Assembly (NCBI GenBank): GCA_964058845.1
Contig: CAXKVR010000745.1
Coordinates: 1 to 36,812 of the forward strand
Direction of reading: 5' to 3'
From: Carex sylvatica
Taxonomy: Eukaryota > Streptophyta > Magnoliopsida > Poales > Cyperaceae
Length of the DNA stretch: 36,812 bases
The notes under the pieces are model-generated. The model did not search any database. It saw nothing but the letters and a program-made list of their open reading frames with translations, and was not told the origin of the DNA. Below are positions 21,001 to 29,777 of this stretch, in pieces. The translations under genes and the position numbers were made by a program. Position 1 is the first letter of the stretch. Every line of letters begins with the position of its first letter.

Positions 21001-23016
21001 GAAATTTGTTGACGGTGTCGTATGACAGGTTTTCAGATTTAACTGGAACCGATTATAGTGAAGGTGCAATTGATCTTGCAAAGAAGATAGCTACTCGTGA
21101 CGGGTTTACCAACATAAATTTCTTGGTGCGTATAATTTTTAACAATTATAATAACTACCGATAACTTGAGTTGTGCTCAAAGAAGTTCATAGACTTCATC
21201 TAAAGTTTCTAAACACAAACAAACAAGTTTAGATCTTGCATGTGCCATTACCTAGTGGCTAAGCATGGTTTAATACCCAAACTTATTTAGAAAAGAAGTT
21301 TTTTCAGTAATGCGATATTTTTTGTTTTACTAGGTTGATGATGTGTTAGAGACTAAGCTGGACAGAAAATTCAAACTTGTCATGGACAAAGGTACTCTGG
21401 ACGCGATAGGTTTGCATCCAGATGGACCTGTCAAGAGGTAACATTGTCCTTGGCCAAAAATGCAGCGCCAAATTATCTGTACAAGTTGGATGCAGGTAGA
21501 TAAGACCACTGTTTGGTGACTTGCAGCTGGTTGGTATTTTAGTGTCAGACTGAAGTTGGGAACCCAGATCAAGGTAGCAAACTGGTAGAGTTTGACCTGG
21601 TTCAAGTCACCAAGGATTTAAATTTTTGGGTTCTGTCAGGTTTCATTTGCATTGGTTCCTCTTTGTTATGCCTTAGAAGATCTCAGATTCTGGTCTGAAT
21701 CTAATTTTATGTCAGTCGAGAGTTTGGTTGATTCAAGAATTTTGCTTAATTGATTCTGGTTATACTTGATTTTAAACTCAGTTTGATGGAAGCCATCAAA
21801 GTCTTTTGGTCTTGTTTATCTCTGGCATTAGAGGAGCCTGGTATAATGGTCAAAACTTAGATGGGTAATGTTATCCAATTTTCTTATTCATAGTTAAAAA
21901 AATCGGTAATGTTATATAGCCATACTATTAATGGACAACTACAAGGACATGGGGTGTTGCGCCCCATAAATCTTCTCTTCAATTGGGTTTCAAGTGTGGC
22001 GTGTTATTCAGCTCGAGTCAGATTTTATTTTCTGTGTTATGTTAACATGGGGAACCTTCCATTTTTCTTCTTTCTAAAGAGAATGGAACGGTTCTTTAAA
22101 CTAGTCAGAGAATTACCGATTGTTGTATAGTGTTAGAAAACAGTAGATATCTAGTATTGTCATGTTAAATAGTTCCACATGGGGCAATAAAAAGGAGATG
22201 AGCCAAGAATTTTCTTAGTCCTTTTCTAAGTTCCTGCTTCCTGTATGACAATATATTTTTTCTCTCATTTCTCTCTTTCTTTTACATTTAAAGGATGATG
22301 TATTGGGATTCAGTGGCAAATTTGGTGGTCCCTGGTGGCATCCTGGTTAGTGTTTTATGTTTTTCAGCTGAAGCTTTTTTAATCCTTTATTTACTAGTAG
22401 TCAGTGTATCCAGCAGGTTAAGTTTCATTAATAAGAGAATATCAATTACAAAGCCAAAGAGATCTCAAATTATAATCTTCCTAATTGAAAAATCTCAAAT
22501 ATGTACAATTATAACTCCCAAGAAGAGATTGCTGAGATGAAAACTTGCTCCAACAACTAGTGGGCTTTATTTTTCTTTAAATACAGTGTCAAATCATGGA
22601 ACTAGAAAACAAAACATAATGTAGAAACCTACAAAGAGATTTTGAATTTTATTTGGATATCAACCTGTACTTTCCTCGTGCCAAATGGCTATCCATCAAG
22701 GACTGGAATAGAGTGGTCATATAGTAATAAAGCTTCTTTTATGAATTTGTATAGTATATCACCTTAAAAGGGAAAAATTTGTTTGTAGGTAATCACATCA
22801 TGCAACAGCACAAGAAATGAGCTGGTTCAAGAAGTTGAGAACTTCAACCAGAAGCGGTTTGGCATTAAATGCCTGGACCAGGAGCTGGCAAATGAGACCG
22901 ATAAAAAGGAGAAATCAGCTTTCAAGTACCTCGACCATGTCCGAACATATCCAACATTCAAGTTTGGTGGGGTTGAAGGTTCTCGGGTTTGCACGGTTGC
23001 GTTTTGTCGGCTGTAA
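18043..23016 (+). CDS. AR401: EEF1A lysine methyltransferase 2 / METTL10-type SAM-dependent methyltransferase (7 exons)
   Basis: Exons: 18043-18254, 18803-18931, 20641-20796, 21029-21125, 21334-21437, 22294-22345, 22789-23016. All introns are GT-AG and the 978-bp reading frame encodes 325 aa. By family it transfers methyl groups from S-adenosylmethionine to a lysine of translation elongation factor eEF1A in the cytosol; the Arabidopsis relative I know is AR401. Residues 1-80 are acidic, alanine-rich and probably disordered. SYWDSSYAEDLTNF opens the conserved region, then W114-F-G-E-E, SAM-binding motif I VLDLGTGNG at 148-156, the acidic post-I loop GTDYSEGAID, a VDDVL block at 199-203, and MDKGTLDAIGL at 215-225. 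The last exon gives VITSCNSTRNELVQE and a conserved C-terminal VEGSRVCTVAFCRL. ATG at 18043 is chosen over upstream non-ATG codons. Intron 2 carries a hAT element. A CT-rich leader and a MITE lie upstream. Confidence 0.94.
19051..19793. mobile_element. 743-bp non-autonomous hAT element with perfect 8-bp target duplication
   Basis: It lies in intron 2 of the methyltransferase gene. GGAATATC flanks it exactly (19043-19050 and 19794-19801). Terminal repeats are CAGTGTAATAAAATGCGG and, inverted, TAGTGTAGTAAAATGCAG. ATGCGG/CCGCAT hexamers cluster just inside both ends (19064-19125 and 19736-19770), like the subterminal transposase-binding repeats of hAT elements. The interior has partial repeats around GGGCTAA.TGGGC and AATCACGTGGC but no transposase. 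Confidence 0.9.
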
Positions 23017-23547
23017 CAATGCCATTTTAAATGAGACTCTCAGGTCATGCTTGTGTTTCCTATCTGAGTTTAGTATAGATACATTTGAGTTGGGATTATG
23101 GTTTTTTCGTTTGATGTACCTTCTAGGTTTTCAGTATTATTGAAATTATTCTAGGTGTACTGCAAGAACAAGACCAATGTCTGGTATTATAAATTATTAA
23201 CAGTATCCGATTTTTTTTGTTTCTTTAACGTGACTGAGAAATCTGGCAATTCGGATAACAATTCTTGTTTTTTTGAAACATTTTGAGAGAGCAGTAACGT
23301 TTAGTTTTCAAGAAGAATATGAGAGAAATAATAAGATAATTTATTAATAAAAGAAAATATGAGAGAAATGATTTAAAGAAGAATAAAAAAATGAAAAAGC
23401 TGAAAAAGAAAAGAAAAGAAATCAAACTGGTTATGGTGTTTCCAACTCAGGTGCTTGTGGTGGAAATGCTACTTTTCAGGCCCTTTTCCCTTCTGAGGTC
23501 TGAGAGCTCACTTTTCAGGCTTTACAGGAAATGCTACTTTGCAAATG

Positions 23548-23711
23548 TTTTTTTTTTTTTTTTTTTTTTTTGACATTAGCCTGTAGACACACTCTCTAAA
23601 TCCTGCTAGTCAGGATCGAACCTAGGAACCTCCATATGGTGGCTAGCATCGAACCTAGGAACCTCCACATGGGAGCATATGCCTCAGCCATTGTGCTACA
23701 CAGTGCTTGGC
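23548..23711 (-). mobile_element. tRNA-derived SINE with target duplication and duplicated B box
   Basis: Read on the minus strand, it starts GCCAAGCACTGTG, has an A-box-like TAGCACAATGGCTGAGG (23698-23682), a B-box GGTTCGATCC (23622-23613), and ends in a 24-base poly-A tail (the poly-T at 23548-23571). The 12-bp direct repeat ACTTTGCAAATG flanks it at 23536-23547 and 23712-23723, the hallmark of target-primed insertion. A 33-bp tandem duplication doubles the B-box region (a second, GGTTCGATGC, copy lies upstream). It sits about 530 bp past the stop codon of the methyltransferase. Confidence 0.88.
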
Positions 23712-24865
23712 ACTTTGCAAATGTGAGAAAGAGCAGCATGCCATGCCTGTTTTTGATTCCATATCCTCTCCTGACATCATCACTAGTTCATTACAAATCC
23801 CTATTATATATCATCAACCCGTTTCTCAGAATGGCGTCAAGGGAAATGAAGGGCATGTGGTTTGGGTGGTGTCTACTGTTTTTCTGGTAAACAATAAGAT
23901 CCCTACTATCCTATATAATCAAAATGAACGAACAAGAGATCGTTTGCCAATTCTTCTTTTAACAATCATGTTAATGATTTTCCAAAAAAATAAAATATTG
24001 TAAATGTAAATTTCATATATGAATTTCAAAATTTTGAGATTTAAATGAAAAGGCAAAATTGTGAGATATAAATTGTTTCATGATGCATCAAGAATTGTTA
24101 TAGTTTGAAGTTACATGATTTTAGGACGAAATATATATTAAATCTCTTTATTTTTATAAAATTGATACGTATATAATATAGATCATGTATATAACGTTGG
24201 ATTTTAAATTAGAGTTTTATTTTTAAAATTAATAAAAAGTTGTCAAAATATAGAATTGCCAAATAATCTTCCATCATAAAATTCCTATCCGAAGTTTCAT
24301 ACAAGTTATTATAATATTTTAGATAATACATTTTAACTTGGTATGCATACGATCTGTCACATAAAGCGTAGGGCACAAGCTCAATAAAATTTCAAAAATA
24401 TACCTCTTTTCAGAAAACATTATAAAAATATATACTTAAAATTCAAAATTTCAGAGAAAAAAACATATCTATTCCAGATTTTTTTCTTCAGAAAAAATGT
24501 TTCTATTTCTATCAAATTACGCCCATCATATTATTAATTAATTTCATTATGTGTGATGTTAACGAAATATTAAAAAAAACAAAAAAAAAAAAAACAAATG
24601 CTCATATCCTAGTTATTTGGGGTTCAAAATATACCTTTAGTTTGGATCTAATTTCAATTGAACTCAATTATCCAAAGTAATTGAGTGTATATCATCTAAG
24701 GTACCACAAGAATGAGGTTAGCTTCCAACCTCAACATTTACTTGTAACATAAATAAAAAAATAAAAAACGGACTTGTTTTAAATTCACAAATCCTTTTTT
24801 TAAGAATAGTGTAAAATTAAATTGAACGGTTAGGATCTAATTCTACGAGGTCATCTCGTCAAGGT

Positions 24866-25146
24866 TAGGAGCGGACTTAAGATTTTCGTCAGAGGGGACA
24901 AAAAACATCGAATCGGGTTTAAAATCATTAATTAATTAGGTACTCGATAAAAAAAATAATACTTTAACTAATATTTTTCAATACTCTAACTTGTAATTTC
25001 TTATTCTCTAAGTTATAATTCTAATCATCAATCATTATTAAAAAAAAATATTTTAATTTTAATTATAAATTTAACTCAAATTATAAATTAAACATTCGGA
25101 GGAGGACAAAAAATTATCAAAAGAGGACCATGTGAGTCCGCCCCTG
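24866..25146. mobile_element. Probable hAT-type MITE, second copy of the repeat at 12429-12735
   Basis: The left end TAGGAGCGGACTT and the inverted right end CAGGGGCGGACTC make 12-13-bp terminal repeats. The flanks GTCAAGGT and TTCAAGTT match at 6 of 8. The interior aligns with 12429-12735 in the same orientation. No coding capacity. Confidence 0.65.
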
Positions 25147-25739
25147 TTCAAGTTGCATTACCTCGCTGGATCTGAATTTTAAGTAATTTTGGGATTAAAT
25201 AAATAGCTATCATAAATCCATACTCAACAAAGATAATAGTGTCATAGTTTTAATCAAGCAACACTTTTTCGAATAAAATTATATAAAAAGAAACCTGCAT
25301 TGTTTGACCAGGTGAATAAAAAAGGAAGGCGTAGTGTTCTCAAATAATTTTCAAAATAGCGTAAATTGTGAGGTTCAAAAATCCGGAGCTCGAACTGATT
25401 TTTTTTTTTTCCCATTCTTATTCTTCTCTCTTGACTGAGCCCCACACTTCATCCTTTTTCAGACTTAGCCCCAGGTGCGAGTGTTTCTTTCTCTTTCTCT
25501 TTATATCCCAATTTGGACACATCATGATATATATAAGAACAATTCTTCATATGTTGTTTTCACTTGTGGGATTAATACAATGGTTCATCCGGATAAACTT
25601 TTTAATTTTTCTTTTTAATCACATATTTTTAATTCCGCAGATTTGCTGCATATGTTAAGTTGTTATATTGACACAAAATTTTCTAAAATATATTTTCAAT
25701 GTTACTTACCACTTATGTTTAATGTTTATTATTTTTATT

Positions 25740-26060
25740 TATAAACATTTTTTTTATTTTATTAATAATTTTTAATACATATTTTACATATTTATTTGTC
25801 TTCTAATTTTTGTAATTACATATTTTTAAATGTTTGTTTATTTATAATTTTTTTTAAAATGTTTATAAATATTTATTTTTTTGTAAATGTTTTTAATTAC
25901 ATATTTTAAATGTTTGTTTGTTTTCTAATTTTTGTAATTACATAATTTAAATGTTTGTTTTCTTGTAAGTGTTTGTAAAAGTTTATTTTTTGTAAATATT
26001 TTTAATTATATATTTTAAATGTTTGTTTGTTTTCTAATTTTTCTTATTATATATTTTCTA
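25740..26060. repeat. T-rich degenerate tandem array
   Basis: Units built from TAATTACATATTTTAAATGT, TTGTTTGTTTTCTAATTTTT and TTTTTTGTAAATGTTT recur three to four times with irregular spacing and substitutions. It is a minisatellite-like AT array on which no gene can be placed. Confidence 0.6.
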
Positions 26061-26426
26061 CTTTTATATTTAATTACTTTTTTATATTAAACTAACTTTA
26101 ACTTAATTGGTTAAAATTAATACATAACAGAACGCTATACTATTCAAAAATAATAATGAAATAAAAAATTATTTATAACTAAACTAAACTAAAATAATTA
26201 AATAGATATACATATTTTAAATAAATAAAGATTTTTCACAATTAATCCCATGATACAAACGAACACTCATTTTCTCACATTCCCAAAATTAATTCCGTGC
26301 ATTCCGTACCCATGGGTTTTCACTTTTTCAAAAGTGAATTCTCATTCTCATTTTCATTCCCATTCCGTAATCTCAAAAAGAAAGAAAAAAATAGGAGTGC
26401 TTGCTTTCCCTGAAAGGAACAGCAAC

Positions 26427-27803
26427 AGGGAAAATTTCCCCTATGCCTATAGAAACTTTTAAAATAGCCAATTTATTCATCAAAATAACATAATATTCAA
26501 TATTCCCATACAAACTTTACATTATTTCTTGTATCCCCTAATTTTTATTTAACTCTTTATTTATTTATTTTAAATATTATATTTGACGAATATACCTTCC
26601 CTCTCCTCTCCTTTGTCTTGTCTTAAACTTTTTGCTGCACTAGTAGACCAAAATAAATGGAATATGGTGCTCCTTTTGTTTATTATTTTATCGAGAGTAG
26701 ATGATGTTAATCTTGTTTTTCTTTCTATTTTCTGTCTCCACATGACATGGTCTCATCTATTTCCTGTCTCCACAGTTCGGTTATTATTCTTGAGTTAATT
26801 TCCATCTTCAACAGGCCACTGATCTCTCTGTCTTTGATCATTACAATTTTCAAGGGTATTTATTATTAAGATCCAAATTCATAATGAAGCCTATATGCAT
26901 ATAGACAATTGTAACAGTCAACATAAGAACCACTGTAACTGGTATGAAGCTTTAATAGTTGATAATATATTTTTATACTAAATATTGAACTCATTGATGC
27001 AAAGATGTAGTGCATGGTCTGACAAGGTTTTTTAAATCGTATATATATATTGCTGATAAGAGGCATGAGGGGTCATTGCAATGCAATTTTTGTTAGAAAC
27101 ATTCCAGGCATGCTGATATCTTAAAGAACAATAATGAATTACTGAAAGAAATTCTTCAAATTAAATCAAGTAAATAAACAAAAAGAAAAGTACAATATAT
27201 GCTCATGTACACTTTTTATACAATGAATTAAAATAAGACGAGGAAACTTACAAGCTACAAAGGTTCAAAAGGGAAACTCTTCATTTGACCAAATGGCGGA
27301 ATATAATTTCCAATACATTCTCTAACAGCTCCTAATTTCTTTATATCATATTTAAGCGCTGATTGGAGATCTTGGAGCTGGCATTTGGTTAAATCCAATC
27401 TCTTGATATGCTGCAGATGTCAATCAACTTGATAGAGGCTTCAAGCAGATTGACAAACCTACAACAACAGTTTGTGCACACTAAACTAATTTGGTTATTT
27501 CACCAACTGAAATTGAATTATCTAATTTTGTTATTTTCACCGACTGTCATTGTGGACATACAATATTTCCTTACACGAAAGGAGTGCATACTGTGGAGTC
27601 TGGAAACAAAATCAGAAAGAGAGAGAGAAAGAAGGGTATATTTGTCCAAATAATATTTAAAATAATTGAATAAAGAATTAAATAGAAATTAGGAGATAGA
27701 AGAAATAATGTAAAATTTATATGAAAATATTGGATATTATGTTGTTTTGATAGAAAAATTGACTATTTTAAAAGCTTCTATGGGCATAGGAGAAATTTTC
27801 CCT
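26427..27803. mobile_element. 1.38-kb element with ~170-bp terminal inverted repeats carrying a gene fragment (Pack-MULE-like)
   Basis: The left arm (26427-26598), beginning AGGGAAAATTTCCCCTATGC, and the inverted right arm (27803-27633), beginning AGGGAAAATTTCTCCTATGC, stay similar for about 170 bp through TAAAATAG, ACATAATAT and TTTACATTATTTCTT blocks. Arms of this length with no transposase fit a Mutator-like non-autonomous element. Between the arms, a minus-strand DUF241 gene fragment lies at 27255-27462, the signature of a Pack-MULE. No convincing 9-bp target duplication was found, which weakens the class assignment but not the inverted-repeat structure. Confidence 0.7.
27255..27462 (-). 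pseudogene. DUF241 (BPS1-related) gene fragment inside the long-TIR element
   Basis: On the minus strand, after an acceptor-like TTGTTGTAG, one frame reads FVNLLEASIKLIDICSISRD and then hits a stop. A neighbouring frame continues TKCQLQDLQSALKYDIKK, LGAVRECIGNYIPPFGQ and stops at 27257-27255. Plant DUF241 proteins have LLDGSLRILDLCNISKDALS, QMKE...ELQS.LRRK..L...V..Y at the equivalent place. DUF241 proteins are of unknown biochemical role. The fragment is broken by a frameshift, so it is a captured or relic piece, not a gene. Confidence 0.6.
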
Positions 27804-28349
27804 TAATTGGAGTTCCGTATTGAAAAAGGAGCAGCCTCTTGGACCCACTGACATGGTGGTCCCACTCCGCACCAACTCAGTGTTCAGATTTTTAATACAC
27901 TTTTAAAACATGGGGGTCGGCTAATGATTGTGTGAGACTTTTACTGCGGTGAAATGATAAGATAATGTTTATTTCAAATTTTCTAAATAATATTTGTTTT
28001 AGATGAAATATTATTATATATTATTAACTTTGTTTCTCTAGAAGTGAACTGAACTGTTGTCAATTATAATTCTTCTATTAATATTTTTTTTTTAAACAGT
28101 GTATAACATATTTAAATAAATGTTAATCATTTAACAAAATATTAAACATAATTCAAACTCATCTAAATATTTTTTTTCCAATCAAATCCTATTTTTTTTT
28201 AGTTTGGTCTCTTTAATTGTACTCCAGTCAAAAATCAGTACTGGACGGAAAAAATAGTCTTTTTAAAAAAAATAGAATTAATTCATTTCTCTATCATTTT
28301 TCACTTTTGTAATATTTTACTTTTCAATTTTAATGAAATATAATTATAA

Positions 28350-28738
28350 TAAAGATGAGGGATCCAATTACATCCTTTTTTGGTGACACCGGATTACACC
28401 CTATATTTTTAAAGTCCAAATAGTCGATCCAAACTGTTCAACATGATGGATATATTAAAATGTGCTTGCATATCAACTTTTACATTTTTTTTTGAATTTT
28501 TTTACTATTTATTAAGATGGATACAAAAATTCAATGGTCTGAATATAGCGATTTTGTTAAACACTTAATAAATAGTAAAAAAAAATCATAAAAATGTAAA
28601 ATTTAATCTGCAAGCACATTTTAATATATTCATTATGTTGAACTGTTTGGATCGACTATTTGAACTTTGAAAATTTTGTAAATGAATAGCGTAATTCAAT
28701 GTCACTAAAAAAGATGTAATTGAAACCCCTCTGTAATA
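28350..28738. mobile_element. Foldback MITE, diverged relative of the element at 5725-6164
   Basis: The ends AGGGATCCAATTACATCC and, inverted, AGGGGTTTCAATTACATC lead into arms of about 170 bp. Inner blocks shared with 5725-6164 include GATCCAAAC.GTTCA, AATGTGCTTG, TTTTACATTTTTT and TACTATTTATTAA. The outer ends differ from that element and there are no TA tracts here. Boundaries are approximate. Confidence 0.7.
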
Positions 28739-29291
28739 AATTGTCAAATAAACAAAAAAATTAATCTTTTGTAAATTTCATTATAAGATTTCCGTCCTGC
28801 GGAAAAAGTAAATTTCACATTTAAGTTTCTTAAAGGATTTTAATGATAGATGGCCCAAAAAAAAACCCCACTAAATGTTCTCCACGTGCAAACCGCTGAT
28901 CTCGTCAGATGGAATATTAACCGTCAGATTAAAATGGAACGGTAGAAGCTAGTCAGGTCCCCTCAAGTTATTGAATAACTGGAGAGGAAAATGGATGTTA
29001 CTTTCCTTCAACTAGACTCCAGTCTCCAGTCAACTCTGGAACCTGATTAACAATTAACAGAGAAGTTTTAACTTCCTGCAGTGCAAGCATGCACTATAGA
29101 ATGACAACAACCCTGCAAATGGTTCGTGCGCGGTGCGCTGCGTGAAGTTATAATTGCTCTGTTAAAATCTTTACCCATTGCTTAGTACAATTTATATATT
29201 TTCTTAACGCTAACAGCAAGCATAACAAATCTAACTTTAAATTAAATAACGACGAATATAAATTTCCGTTCAACAAATCCCCCAACCTCAG

Positions 29292-29469
29292 GAGTGCGTA
29301 TCCTCTGAGGTACCTCATATTTTACGTGACCGACGTGTCCGGTGCCTATTCGGGGATAGCGCGGGGGCCAGTATTATTGAGCTTTCAGATTCGTGCAGAA
29401 TCTATTTGAACGGTTAAGTTTCTCCAAAAAGTAACGCAAAATATGAGAAATCTCAGAGGATCCGAATTC
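29292..29469. mobile_element. MULE-type MITE, ATCCTC-terminus family, copy 7 (first of a tandem pair)
   Basis: The left end is GAGTGCGTATCCTCTGAGGT and the right end, inverted, is GAATTCGGATCCTCTGAGAT. The flanks CAACCTCAG (29283-29291) and CAACTTGAG (29470-29478) match 7 of 9. The core variant CAGATTCGTGC is at 29386, after GCGGGGGCCAGTATTATTGA. The GTGACCGACGTGTCCGGTGC block is identical to copy 3. Confidence 0.78.
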
Positions 29470-29478
29470 CAACTTGAG

Positions 29479-29653
29479 TGCATTTACTCTGCGATACCTC
29501 ATATTTTGGGTGACCGACGTGTCCGATTTCTATTCGGGAATAGAGCGGGGGCCAGTATTATTAATCTTTGAGATTCGCGTAGAATGTATTTTAACGGTTG
29601 AAACTCTGCAGAAAGTAATGCAAAATATGAGATATCTCAGATGACCCGAATTC
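29479..29653. mobile_element. MULE-type MITE, ATCCTC-terminus family, copy 8 (second of the tandem pair)
   Basis: It follows copy 7 with no more than a target-site-sized gap, in the same orientation. The left end is TGCATTTACTCTGCGATACC and the right end, inverted, GAATTCGGGTCATCTGAGAT. The right flank is CAACCGCAG (29654-29662). The core GAGATTCGCGT is at 29570-29580. It ends 124 bp before the start codon of the oxidase. Confidence 0.75.
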
Positions 29654-29662
29654 CAACCGCAG

Positions 29663-29777
29663 CGCCAAAAGCACCTTTCCTTTTCTCCTCATTTCTTCGA
29701 CCTTTTTCTCTCTCTGTCAAAGGAGAGATCGATCTGTTCTCTCCTCTTTCTCTTGCGATTGCGACTCGCCATTAGAG
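29663..29777 (+). promoter_or_regulatory. CT-rich 5' leader of the sulfhydryl oxidase gene
   Basis: Pyrimidine-rich tracts (CCTTTTTCTCTCTCTG, CTCTCCTCTTTCTCTTGCG) separate the MITE pair from the ATG. They resemble the leader of the methyltransferase gene. No TATA motif is obvious; transcription may start within or next to the MITE pair. Confidence 0.4.

Larger units (their letters stand above)
23724..29290. other. Gene-free spacer between the methyltransferase and oxidase genes
   Basis: It contains a dispersed repeat (24866-25146), a T-rich tandem array (25740-26060), a long-TIR element with a gene fragment (26427-27803) and a foldback MITE (28350-28738). The stretches 23900-24860, 27810-28340 and 28740-29280 hold only AT-rich sequence to my reading. 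No intact gene is supported. Confidence 0.5.

Noticed and set aside
23600..23700. A tRNA gene suggested by A-box and B-box matches
   Set aside because: The poly-A tail, 12-bp target duplication and absence of a cloverleaf show a SINE, not a tRNA gene.
25550..26360. One large MITE spanning the T-rich array, suggested by TTAATCCCA words and CATTCTCATTTTCATTCCCA near 26345
   Set aside because: The inverted similarity between the two sides is too short, and no target duplication could be read.
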